From Cryptomeria japonica (Eukaryota > Streptophyta > Pinopsida > Cupressales > Cupressaceae): a stretch of 64,000 bases of DNA. This document shows positions 44,641 through 55,429 of the stretch, one piece after another. The notes beneath the pieces were generated by a model. That model had not been told where the DNA came from and made no database searches. It saw only the letters and a program-made list of their open reading frames with translations. The stretch spans positions 244,987,502-245,051,501 of the forward strand of contig NC_081409.1 of the NCBI RefSeq assembly GCF_030272615.1, read 5' to 3'. The translations under genes and the position numbers were made by a program. Numbering within the stretch: position 1 is the stretch's first letter; every line of letters starts with the position of its first letter.

Positions 44641-44724
44641 TGTTTATGTAATATTATTTATAATTGATCTTAATTATTAATAGTTATTTTATTAAGATCA
44701 ATTATAAATATTATTACATAAATA
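44641..44724. repeat. 31-bp inverted repeat at the LINE-D 5' junction
   Basis: The left arm (44641-44671) and right arm (44694-44724) pair with two mismatches around a 22-base spacer. The right arm belongs to the old AT-rich repeat. The left arm is an inverted extra copy touching the LINE-D 5' end. Confidence 0.75.
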
Positions 44725-44842
44725 TAATTAAAATAATAATAATCAAGTTTAATATTAATTTTATTATTATTATTATATAATTATGTATATTTTATAATTA
44801 AATTAGGATTATATTCTTAAGAAAAATGTGTATTTTCAGTAT
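44725..44842. repeat. AT-rich repeat island between LINE-D and LINE-E
   Basis: It matches 15930-16060 (AAATTAGGATTAT.. followed by TTAAGAAAAAT.T and TATA..ATTTAT). Confidence 0.65.
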
Positions 44843-45219
44843 AATATTTATGTTGTATATTTTTTTGATGGGTAATTTAGTATTTTTATTAATATTTAGA
44901 TTACATATTTTATAAAGTATTCATAAGTCTATAACTATAAAATTCAAAAGACTACAAACCATAACTACCCCTCCATATACTAAACCACCACATCAGTATC
45001 TAATACATTGCAACATTCCCTATATCAATTAGCTTCCCTATTCATAAATACATGAAATATACCCCAAGGTCACCACTACAGTTGGCCATTCATACAAAAT
45101 TATAAAATATCGACAAAATTCGAGACACATATACATGCAGGCTACAAAAAAACTACAAAGTATCTAAAAAAAAATGCTTGTTTCCCTTACAAACTATTTT
45201 TTGGCTGTCCTGATAGGTT

Positions 45220-45471
45220 CGTTGACCTAGTAATCTTCAAGTTTGAGCTTCGATGAGCTTTCCCTTTCTGCTTCTTCGTCGTGCCAGCACCATCTCATTT
45301 CAGTCTCCATTCACAGAGATAAGCTTTCAAATCCTCCAGCTAATATGGATTTTAACTTTCCTTTCATCCATATCATTTGACTGACTCCACCAAATTAAAG
45401 GTTGAAGTGATGGATTTTGATCTATAATTTTTAACTAGTCGCCCTCTAGTGCCATGAGATCTTCACCCAAA
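45220..45471 (-). pseudogene. ORF3A in LINE-E, C-terminal part
   Basis: Across the solo LTR the ORF3A reading resumes as HLGEDLMALEGD, then stops and a basic tail (ARRRSRKGKL). It matches the position of the GVGSDFSEGIEE part of LINE-C ORF3A only loosely. Confidence 0.5.
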
Positions 45472-46295
45472 TGCACTGTGATGTCCCCAAAACTAAACCT
45501 CATCAAGTATTATTAAGAAAGCACCTTGTATCATCTTTACAAATGATACACTATATGGAAGAGCTACAAATCAGCCCCTTAAAGATATCTGCATGAATCC
45601 AATAGGTTGCCATTGGTAAATCGATTGGTTAACAACTGCAGAGAACAATCAACATGATATTAATTGTTATCTCATAACCCAAGCAAGTTGGATAAAATTA
45701 AATGATGTTAACTATTGATTATTATCTACCAATCAATAATTTATGAAGAAATGTGATATTGACCAAACACTGGTTGATAACGATGATTACATTTTTGATG
45801 ATTAGTATATCAATGATTTGGGTAATATGGAAGCTATGATAAAAGATTATATGAATGATGGGTCGGAAGATAATTCATTACCCCAAATAGAGTAAGGCAT
45901 ATGTTGATAGTTATCGATAGATAAGTAATGATTAATAACTTAAAGTGATTATATACATTCATCCTATAGCATGATGAGAGGAGTAGTGACTAATCAAAGG
46001 ATACAAATTTTCTCCAAGGAATACTTAAACTAGGACCAAGTATAATGATTAAGGGAATATCGGTGTCCGATAGATATTCTATTCACCACCTATGAAGCTA
46101 AAAATAACTAAGGCATCAATTAAAGATAACAAATAACAATAATTACAAAAGGGTGTGGAGAGGTGTCTATTCATTCAACAAGATATAAGATGGCAATCAA
46201 ATCCCATCCATCACAACATCTACCATCTTTCTTATTCATCCTCTGCAGATTCAATCAACCTAAGCCAACACTTTGGCTTTAGGGAAGAGGAATAG

Positions 46296-46334
<39 letters not shown>

Positions 46335-46838
46335 CACACACAAGGAACAATACATCCATTTTGGGAATATTACAAGCAAGGAGGATTACGATGCATCGTT
46401 ATGGATCAAAATAAATAGATAGTAATAAATCAATATGTGAAGATAAGGGGCCGTGATGGGAATCTAGAAGCCTTGTTTTCATGAAGGAGCAACATTAGCA
46501 TATATATGAATGTGAGATTGTAAAAGATGATAAGAGAACAAACAACCACCAACCATTACCTTCAGAAGCAAAGATTAATATTAGCAATTGCAAGAGGTGC
46601 CATAATTCGTTGATATAAAGGCCCAATACATGATCGAAGTTTATCCTTGACACAACAATCTCAAGGAGTGAATCAAGATAAGTATATCTTCTCAACTATT
46701 TTATAATAAATCTAAATTAAATATCGTAATGAAGTGTCTTCAATTTGGGCAAATTTTATATTACAATTCTCACTTTAAGTTTGCATTCTTCTTCAGAATG
46801 AAATTAAGGAAATTCCTAAATGGGAACATTACATGCAC
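45472..46838. mobile_element. Solo LTR inside LINE-E ORF3A
   Basis: The LTR spans 45477-46833 (1357 bp), beginning TGTGATGTCCCC and ending CATTACA, with the 5-bp repeat TGCAC on both sides (45472-45476 and 46834-46838). No internal coding region remains, as expected after LTR-LTR recombination. The flanks rejoin inside ORF3A (GLRPIMEWV-HLGED). The TGTRATGTCCCC start is shared with the LTR element at 54.5 kb. Confidence 0.85.
46290..46342. repeat. (CA)n/(TA)n microsatellite
   Basis: A (CA)n run passes into TATATATA and back to CACACACA, inside the solo LTR. Confidence 0.9.
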
Positions 46839-47145
46839 CCACTCCATAATTGGCCTCAAACCAAAAGTCCACTCCTCATGCATACATTCCTTTAGGATCC
46901 ACTGAACATCCTCCTTGCTTCCCACCTCCAACCCCCATCCTACAAGTAGTGAAATAATATCAATATTAGTTCGATATCGATGCTTTTTTTTTCATAAATT
47001 ATTCCCCAAACAAGATGTTCAAAATTTGCACAAATAGAGGATCGTCATGCTTGGAAATATTTTGTAGTCTCTTCTTTGAGATTCAACCCAAAAATACCAA
47101 TTATTTCTTAGTAGTAACCAAGGTAAAATTCACCTCCATCCTACA
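46839..47145 (-). pseudogene. ORF3A in LINE-E, N-terminal part
   Basis: The minus-strand translation gives EVNFTLVTTKK, then a stop, ISKKRLQNISKHDD, FMKKKHRYRTNIDIISLLVG, WGLEVGSKEDVQWIL and GLRPIMEWV. It aligns block by block with LINE-B (RTKMDVYSLILEWGLE) and LINE-C (RVNLDIISMIITRSLEL). It contains stops. This third copy is the key support for ORF3A being a real element gene. Confidence 0.72.
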
Positions 47146-47269
47146 ACTCTTCACCACCAACCCTCCACATGCCACCTCACACGAATTTCAAATAGTTGTA
47201 CAATAAAAATAGCCAAAATGCCTTTAAAATAAAACACATGTCCCATCACAGTTAAACTACACACCTTTC

Positions 47270-47810
47270 CATTATGACTGTTACAATTGGTGGCGTTCAA
47301 TGCACCATTATTAATCAAGTTGGATCTCTTAGAGATCCTCCCAATAAAATTTCCTTTGCTCTTCCATTAATGACAACACCCCCTTCGACAACCTATCTGC
47401 CACCATATTTCCATTTCTCAACACGAGTAATTTTAAAATCCTTAAAAGTTATTAAAAGTTCTCTTATAATTTTAAGATATTTATTTAATTTCCATGTTGG
47501 AATTTCACCCCTAATAATGGCATTGATAACAATTAGAGAATCATTCTCAAAATGCAATTGCGATAATGATAATTTATTGGCCATCTTGACTGCTAATAAA
47601 GTCTCTTGCATTTAGGCTTCATTGTTTGTACTTTCCTTCAATCTTTTAGCTCTAATTGCCAAAATATTTATGTTCTAATCACTTGACACAAATCCTACAC
47701 CTAAAGGGCTTGGATTCCTTTTTGACGCTCCTTCAAAGTTCACTTTCACTCATCCCATATTTGGTTTCATTCGATCAACAAATTCCCTCCCATTGGAATC
47801 CAGACCAACC
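47270..47810 (-). pseudogene. LINE-E RNase H domain
   Basis: Blocks VKVNFEGASKRNPSPLGVGF, NKLSLSQLHFENDSLIVINA and IPTWKLNKYLKIIRELLITF follow the RNase H order. The first catalytic Asp is Glu (NFEGA) and the third motif reads ENDS instead of EGDS. Stops interrupt it. 5' truncation removed RT. Confidence 0.78.
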
Positions 47811-47848
47811 TCGAGAGGCTAAAAAATAGAGCAATGTTTATACTATAT

Positions 47849-48400
47849 TATAATTATTAATATTATGTTATTCAAGTGAGAGTTATAGTTAATGTTAAAA
47901 AAAATATAATTATATAATATAATTTAAAACAAACTTTAAAATTATAATAATTAAAACAAATAATTTTATTACAATACTATAAAGGCAAGTACTCGCCACT
48001 ACGTGACACTTGTCTTATTTTGTTAGGATATTCTATATTATTTTTTTATTTCTTCTAATTATTCCTTCTCTTTTTTGGATTTAAAAATTTATTTTAATTA
48101 TTTGTCTTCTTATGGAATTATAAATTATAGTTACTATGAAAATTATTTAAAGGAATTAGAACTAATTTAATTTGTAAATTTTTTATCTTATTAAATTTTT
48201 GTTTATTGTAGAATAATTATCTTTTTATTTTTATTTTATTTATATATAAAAAAAATCAACTAAAAGTCTAAATTAAAAGTTTATAGCAAGAGAGCAAGAG
48301 AGAGAGAGGAACTAATGTTTGATTACCTGTTTCATGCCAATCATTTAAGCATAGCATGTGTCCTTGTGGAGTTATGCGTAGGGTAGCATGCAATTTTATT
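47849..48400. repeat. AT-rich repeat leading into pyrimidine tract 2
   Basis: 47860-48012 matches 20205-20380, including CAAGTACTCGCCACTACGTG. 48040-48290 matches 18100-18530. Here the CAAGTACTCGCC block lies before the tract, while near tract 1 it lies after it, so the units overlap as in a tandem arrangement. Confidence 0.7.
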
Positions 48401-50265
48401 ACTATCTTCGTCTTTATCTCTATTTCCTATCTATATCTCCTTATCTCTCCTTGTATCTCTCTCTCTACCCCCCCTACCTTATCCTTCCCATTATATCTAT
48501 CTCTCCTTGTTTCTCTCCCTCTCTCTATTCCCTATCATCGCCTCTTTTTTATCTCTTTACTTCTCCTCTATCCTCTCTCTATTTATCTCCCTAATGCCCC
48601 CTCTCTTTTGATCTATTTATATTCTCCCTCTCTATATCTATATCCATATCTCTTCAACTCACACACACATTTCTTGTTTCTTCCTCGCTATCTCTATGTC
48701 TATATCTCTCATTCACACAAACATACACTCCCTATTTCTCCCTCCCCATCTCTATCTCCATCTCCATCTCTATCTTTATCTCTATCGCTATCTCTCTCTT
48801 TTACACACACTCTCCCTTCATTTCTACTATTCACTCTATATCCCTCTCCACCTCTCTCTATGTATCCACTTTCTATATATTTATCTTTCTATCTCCCTAT
48901 CTCCTCCTCTCTCTCTCTCTCACCCCCTTTATATTTTACAAATTATATCTACTCTATCACTACTTTCTATCCCTAACTCTAACTCTTTTTATCCCTACTT
49001 ATCCCTCTCTCCCTCTTTCTATCCCTATCTATCACTCTCTACCTCTCTTCCCATCACTCAATTTTTTAATACTTCTCCTCTCTCTAACAAATATACACAC
49101 ACTCATTATTTCTCCCTCCCTTTCTCTATCTCTATGTTTTTACCTTTCCCCCTATCTATCTCTCTCCCTCTGTTACTCTTTCTCTCTATTAGTTATGTTT
49201 ATCACCTTATTTCCCTCTCACTGTTACTCTCTCTATCTCTATCTCCATATATCTTTGTCCCCTTCTCTATTTATATATCACTATCTCTACCTATCTTTGT
49301 TATTTAATCCATCTCTCTTGTATGATACTTTATCTCTATGTTTCTCTATGTCTCTCTCTCTCTTCCCCTCCTCTACCTATCTCTATCCCTTTTTGCCCCC
49401 CTCTCTCTCCAACCCTTTGGTTCCTCTATATTTCTCCTCATCTCTATCCCTCATTCCCTCCCTATCCCGCTATTTATCTCTTTATCTCCATATGTCTCTC
49501 CCTTTCCCTTCTTGTATATCTATCTCTCTTTATTTCTCTTCCAATATATGTATATCTCTCTCTTGATCTCCCCTTATTTCTCTCACCCTCCCTCCATCTA
49601 TATATGTCCATCTCTAGTTCTCTTTGTTGATATATCTCTATCTCTCTCCCTTTCCCTCCCACTCTCTCTCTCTATATATATTTATATATCTATCTTTCCA
49701 TCACTTTATCTCACCATATATATCTCTTTCTCTCTTTCCCTTCCTCTATAGATCTCCCAATCTCTTCGTCTCTATCTTTCCTTATCTATCCCCACTTTTT
49801 TTATGTTCATGTCTCCCTCTACCTCTCTTTATGTATTTTTTTATCTCTTTCTCTCTTGGTCTATCTTCATCTTTACCTCTATGTTCCTATTTACCCCTTT
49901 TTCTCTAGACATCTCTCTCTCTCTCTCTCTAGACCTCTAGACCGCTATATCTATATATCTATATTTATCTTTCCATATTTCTTCTTTCATCTATCCCTCT
50001 ATATCTATATACTTATCTATCTCAATCTACCACTATATCTCTCACACTCTCTATATATATCACTTCTTATCTCTATCTTTATCTTTCTAGCCATCCCTCT
50101 ATTATTTTTCTCTTTCATATCTATGTTTTCCTCTTTCCCTTTCTCTTTCTCTCCATGTCTCTCTCTACCATATTCATCTCCTCTGTCTCCATATCAATCT
50201 CTATCTCTTACCCCATTCTCTCTCATTCTTACTCCTTTCTAGCTCTCCCTGTCTATCCCTCCCAC
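48400..50265 (+). repeat. Pyrimidine-rich tract 2, about 1.9 kb
   Basis: The C/T-rich strand is again the plus strand, with TATCTCTATCTCTC-type words. Long plus-strand open frames (up to 206 codons) are compositional artefacts. The right border CCTATTGCAAACATAACATG matches that of tract 1. Confidence 0.9.
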
Positions 50266-50999
50266 CCTATTGCAAACATAACATGGATCTATTAATATTA
50301 GAAGTCGATTAACTTCTTATTTGCATTTTATTAAGTTGACAGGCTTCTATTGTGGACCTACAGGCCACAAATTGCAATACCTATCTCACACTTATAAACC
50401 ACCAAAATTTGTACTCTCAAACATTTTTATGACAAATAGAAAATAAATTTTTTTGGGCCTAGAGAAAAATTTTGTTGAAGTTTGGTATTGAGGGTTTTTG
50501 TAATTATCCTTTTGTAAACTTGCAGCAGTGACAACAATAAAAATTCCTTGTTGTTGAAAATCAAGGGTAAACATTCTACCACTGGTGCTCAGTTGAGTAA
50601 ATTATTAAGTACACGAGCAGTCAAACAAAACTCACACATTAATAGGGATTTACATTCTTCCCTTTGTTGAATCATTGTCCTATTTGAGAGTTAATTTTTG
50701 CATTCGTATCTCTGCACGGTTTATTTTTTTGTTGTACAAGTGTAAAGATTTATATTATTTGAAATTCGTCTAGTCTCGTATAAATCTCCATTGGCATTCT
50801 TGAAAATAAATTATGCTAGGGTATAGAAAGAGGGATAAATATGGGGTTTTTTTCTCTCTATACCATTGAATTCTATAAACATGTATAAATAATATAAAGA
50901 GGGACAAATTTGGGGTTACCTAAGGTGTAAATAACATAAAGAGGGATGAATTTGTGGTTGTCTTCTACTCATGTGACCATACAACCTCAAAAGCCCATG
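50266..50999. other. AT-rich DNA, nothing recognised
   Basis: Only the first 120 bases match the flank of tract 1 (GGCCACAAATTG near 50362). AAAGAGGGA.AAATTTG.GGTT recurs three times between 50825 and 50960. Confidence 0.45.
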
Positions 51000-51260
51000 T
51001 GTAATCTCACAATAATAGCATTCCATGAGACCACACTTCATTGAAGTATTTTTTCAAACAGTTCACGCACATTCTGTATGATTCGACATCTCGCGTACAT
51101 GCCTACCAAAGCATTGCCAACAACAACATCCAACAAAAGTCCACTTTCAATTATTGTTTTATTAATTCTCATGCCCTATTCCAAATATCATTTGGCACAG
51201 GTGTGTAGGATGCTAGCACAATCTTTTTATAAAATCATTGAAAATGTTGCACTATCTGAG
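51000..51260 (-). pseudogene. Pentatricopeptide-repeat (PPR) gene fragment
   Basis: The minus-strand translation gives the typical plant PPR order: ESGLLLDVVVGNALVGMYAR, then NVRELFEKI, then after a TGA SVVSWNAII. Upstream, KIVLASYTPVPNDIWNRA resembles the TVLASILPACA block in altered form. PPR proteins bind organelle RNA in plastids or mitochondria. Only about two repeats survive, with stops, so it is a dead fragment. It is the sole host-gene trace in the window. Confidence 0.75.
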
Positions 51261-52145
51261 ATAATTACCAATCCTATGTAAATCCATTCAAGATGTCTAG
51301 GAAGAGCAGGGCAATTTTCAATGGATATGGTCGTGAATGTACCAATTACAAATGTAGAGTCTTCTAGGTTGACAAGAAATGGGTATAGTGGTCACTATTG
51401 TAGTTTTATTTTACATCTTCTCTTTGGATATGCCACAAGTTTCTAATGACTTTTGCACGAATCCACTTTGTGCAATTCCTATGATCTAGGAATCCCTTGA
51501 AATCAGTTTACTTTGAGGAATTCTAACAGTTTGTATGCCTTGCTTGTAATTCCACATTGCCTTCCCAATTGCATGAGTTTCAGACTATTGGCCTCTTCGT
51601 TGCCTTCACACCATCCATCAGAACCCCAACATTCCACCCCAATGCCTTACAAAAAAAATTAGCATCGAAATTTCAGATTTGTGTTTCTAGTCATATCACT
51701 TCCTTAGCATCATTGATTGCTTCACAGTTAATTTTTTTTGTCTAAATCTTTTAGATCATATTTTTTGACCATCTCTTATCCAACTACCTTTTCCATGTCA
51801 ATCTCTCACTATCTTCTTTTTCACCCTCCAAAACTTTCTTTATTCTATTTTTTGAACTATTTAGACCTCCTTTTCTATCATGCCTTTTTCGTCAACTCCA
51901 ACCCTCCAACTTTCAAACTTGCTTTTTAGTATCCCTTTGGAGTTTGTATTTTTAAATTTCTTGTCATAAGGTATTCCCAATCTTTATCCTTCACATTTGA
52001 AAGAGTTGTTATCTTTTTGAAGTGTCTATTTGGACTTCCTCCATTTCACACATCTTTATGGTATGAGTTTCTTGTCACCCCAATCCGTGATGCACTAATC
52101 ATTTCCATCTACTTCTTTACACATCAAAAAGACTATTAATGACCA
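51261..52145. other. No gene recognised
   Basis: Unique-looking sequence of moderate AT content. It may contain more decayed coding DNA next to the PPR fragment, but no motif could be read. Confidence 0.4.
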
Positions 52146-53145
52146 AGGAGGGTGAACTCACAATACTGGTTCCCACTTTTTGACCAACTTTGACACTTAT
52201 ATGAATATTTTGAAAAAAACCTTCACTTTCCGACACCTATAACTTTTAAACCGTTCAGAATTTGAAGATGATATAAACTAGTGATTTTTAACATCTTGTT
52301 TGTAGATTCTAAATATATTTTTTTCAAATTTGTTTGAATAAAATTTTATTGATTTTTCCATCTCCCTCAAAAAGTAGTTTTTTACAGCAAACAACATTTT
52401 TAAAGAGTGACGTTTATCCCGAAACGCATAATTTTTTTTTATAAATGATAAAAAACCTAATTCTTTTGAATTTTGGTTTGTAACATCAATACCCAGGGCA
52501 TGCAGTTGGTTTGATAGTGATATGTTGAATATTTTTCATTTTATTAAGTTTTGAAGTTCGACTAATTATAATTTGGATATAGGTGTACATTTGAACACAT
52601 AACTTGTTCTATATATATCAAAATTCAATTTTGTTTTTTTTGTTGGAAAGAAAACATCAATACCTAGTGCATAGATATTTTTTAGAATTTTTTTGAATTA
52701 GTTTACTATTTTTCCCAATGCATTGAACAAAGAAGTTCATGTTCGGTGAAAAACCTACATTCGGAAGAAATAAAATAAAAATATAATAATGAAATTAAAT
52801 ATATTAATTGTTATACTATTTGGAAATCTTATAATAAGGACTAAATACTTTTTAAAAAAAAATTAAATGAATTAATTTGACCCCCCAAAAGCTAATGTAA
52901 AATTGGTTTTTTATCAGCATTTGATAGATGCAAAGGAGACTCCATTGCAAGTATGATTTAGAAGTAGAGAGGTTCTATCCAAGAAATTTTGATCTAGGAG
53001 CCTCTGATTTAACTCTCTTTAATTAATTACTTAAAATGGGACCTCTTAAAGCTTAAATCATTATATTTAAAAAAAAAATGTATGATTTCAACAAAAATCA
53101 GGATGTACCAAAAAGTGGGAACCAACTTTGTGAGTTGACCCAGGA
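52146..53145. mobile_element. Non-autonomous DNA transposon with 34-bp inverted ends
   Basis: The element is 52150-53141 (992 bp). The left end GGGTGAACTCACAATACTGG and the right end (reverse complement GGGTCAACTCACAAAGTTGG) both continue TTCCCACTTTTTG, giving 34 bp with four mismatches. The 4-bp repeat AGGA flanks both ends (52146-52149 and 53142-53145). The interior is AT-rich, codes for nothing visible, and includes CCTATAACTTTTAAACCGTT. The ends do not match CACTA, hAT or Mutator consensus that I know, so the superfamily is open. Confidence 0.78.
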
Positions 53146-53719
53146 TGAAATCATAACTTTCTAGAGAGAAGGTTTTTCCCTACTTCGAAACCATTAATGT
53201 GAAAACTGATTTGCAAGTCATAAGCATGTTCTCTTGTGTCCCCCACATTGATTTGAATGTGTTTGTAGGCCTTTTAAGTTTTCATAACTATATGGAATTA
53301 AAAAAACTTATTAAACGAAGTTAGCTTTTCTACCAAACCCATGTGACTTAAGTATGTATTGTTAATGGTTTTTTGTCTACTGTTAAATGCAGTTCATTCA
53401 AGTGCACGTTCATTTTTCCATTAGTCTACATTTCGTAGGTACATTTATTTGTCTTTCAATGGAGTTTAAACAAAGCAAGAATTAAATAGTACATTTTTTT
53501 ACAATGACCTTGCTCTACATCTGCTCTATATGTTTAATAGAAAGCTTATTTCAATCATTCTCTTCTTTGATTTGAAATAATTGAATTTATGGACAAAGAA
53601 AAGGTCTAAAAACTATTTGACAAATCCTTAGAACCCATCAATATGTGAAAATTAAAATTTTGGCAATGTGAAGCCCAATTGGACTGATAATTGAAACTTT
53701 ATATTGAAAATTTGCCTAC
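53146..53719. other. AT-rich DNA, nothing recognised
   Basis: No open frame, repeat or element end stands out. Confidence 0.45.
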
Positions 53720-53940
53720 TCATTGACCAAAGCAAAGAAGGGAAGTTTGATCATGCCAGCAATTGCTTGAATTTTTTTCTCTTTGTTGCATTTCCAGGCA
53801 ACAATGGTGAAATACCACTTCCTCAAGTCTTTCACACAATTTACATACTTGTAATAGGTTACTATTTAATTTCCAACTATTAGTAGCTCGTTTGACTAAA
53901 CCAACAATAATCACATTAGAATCTCCTACAACCAGCTTTT
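53720..53940 (-). pseudogene. RNase H-like fragment
   Basis: The minus-strand translation KLVVGDSNVIIVGLVKRA followed by NSWKLNSNLLQVCKL and ERLEEVVFHH resembles the GDS and WKLN blocks of plant retroelement RNase H, with the catalytic Asp of GDS kept. After a frame change, CNKEKKIQAIAGM echoes the C-terminal block. No RT lies next to it. A short remnant. Confidence 0.5.
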
Positions 53941-54240
53941 CAATACTGAAGAAATGATGACCTTGAATTTCTTCATGGGGGATTCATCATGTAAACCCAT
54001 GTACTTTTAGGCTCATTTATATGGCTCTATTACCTCCAAAATTTATGTTATGAACACTCCATCCTAACGATCCTTTCTGATTAGAAAGTGTTTTTTATTT
54101 TACGATGTATCTGAACTACCCATTTTTTCTATGACATTTTTCATTTCTACCTCTTTTATATTTGACAATTTTTATACCTATTTTTTACCATGTACTTGAA
54201 CAACCTATTTGAATACTTGCTGACACTAATTCTGAAATGA

Positions 54241-54430
54241 ATAATACTTAAAAATAATTTGACGTGTCAACATGGGTTAATGTAATACACCTAACCCATT
54301 ATGACAATTTTGAAAAGAATGCAATCTGAAATTTATAATACTTAAAAAATGATTTGATGTGTCAACATGGGTTAATGTAATACACATATTAACCCCTTAT
54401 GACAATTTTGAAAAGAATGCAACTTTGTTA
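54241..54430 (+). repeat. Tandem duplication, 94-bp period
   Basis: Units begin ATAATACTTAAAAA at 54241 and 54335 and share GTGTCAACATGGGTTAATGT and TTATGACAATTTTGAAAAGA. Confidence 0.85.
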
Positions 54431-54517
54431 TGTTAATTAAGAAATCTAATTTTGGACTTATAATGTTTGCAGTTATGAGAATTCCTTGATGTATACATAA
54501 TGTAAAGTATCTAAGAT

Positions 54518-55374
54518 TGTAATGTCCCCTTTTCTTCGAGTGATAATTAATTAATTAAATGTTAAATAGTCCTAAGTCCTATGGGATTATTTAAATTTAA
54601 TTAATTATTAGCCAGACATACTTTAATTTATAAAGTGACTTTATAATAATGTCAATGACAAATTATAAAGTAATGTCACTTTTGAGGGGAAAAGTAAATT
54701 AAAAGAGAAATAAAATAAAGTATTACTTTCAAAAAGGAAAAGTATTATAAAAGGAGGAAAAAGTGCGATAAGGATTCTTTCTTGAGTTGTTATTTTCAAA
54801 GAAACTTTTCCTTGAGAGCTTGAGAGCTTTAGCTTGCAGGTTAAGTAAACCCTAGGACAGAAACCCTAAAGGATTTAGCTATTTGGACAAAAACCCAGAT
54901 CAACCCACTTGGTGAATTCATCTCAGAATTCACAGTTGTGCTTCATTGTTCAATTTGGAGAGATTTGTAGAGTTTTAGAGTTATATCTTTGCAGGTTGAA
55001 ATATTACCGGAAGGGTTTTGAGCATCATTTTATGTCATTCTGGTATGTACAAACCTATTGATAGGTCTGATGTGTAATGGTAGATTTCTGAGTTGTATTT
55101 GGGCATGTTTGGCCTATACAATCCTAAAATCAGATTTGTTTCATATATATGTTTGCATTTTTCATCTCATGTATGGTTGGATGAGTTCTTGATTGAAGAT
55201 ATTATCATAAGGGATCATTATTGGCATATGTGTTTGCTGCCCACATTTGTTTTAACTAGCATATAAATCAAAATTCTATGGTTTGGAGTAGAAAACCATA
55301 ACACAAAGAATTAGGGCAGAATTCAGGAAATTATTTTCAGAATTGCAGTGCATGAACTCTATTTGGGATATTTT
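54518..55374 (+). repeat. 5' LTR of the RT-less element
   Basis: It starts TGTAATGTCCCC and ends near GGGATATTTTAG. It contains TTGAGAGCTTTAGCTTGCAG and CATCTCAGAATTCACA blocks. It is longer than the 3' LTR, which has small deletions. Confidence 0.8.
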
Positions 55375-55429
55375 AGTGGTATTAGAGATGGTGATCTGGC
55401 CAGCTTGTTAGGGTTTTAGAAGTGCATGT

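Larger units (their letters stand above)
28814..44683 (-). mobile_element. LINE-D, near full length, split by a copia element
   Basis: A minus-strand LINE. The left end has TAATTATTAATAG (28814-28826) followed by a T-run (28827-28833); the same 13 bases recur at 44671-44683. The 5' edge is uncertain within 44630-44670 because an inverted repeat lies there. In transcript order: ORF1 (about 44628-42680), ORF2 (from 42676), RNase H (to about 30860) and a third frame, ORF3B (30708-29150). A 7.65-kb copia element interrupts ORF2 between RT blocks. Without the copia, LINE-D is about 8.2 kb. Confidence 0.8.
44843..47848 (-). mobile_element. LINE-E, 5'-truncated, with ORF3A and a nested solo LTR
   Basis: The element runs 44859-47832 on the minus strand. 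The flanks are 16-base direct repeats with four mismatches, AATATTTATGTTGTAT (44843-44858) and AATGTTTATACTATAT (47833-47848), accepted because the host sequence rejoins as at 16040-16080. A T-run at 44860-44867 is the tail. The content is RNase H, then ORF3A split by a solo LTR. Without the LTR it is about 1.6 kb. Many stops; old. Confidence 0.75.

Noticed and set aside
48356-50242. Several overlapping plus-strand open frames
   Set aside because: Same pyrimidine-tract artefact as at 18.5-19.8 kb.
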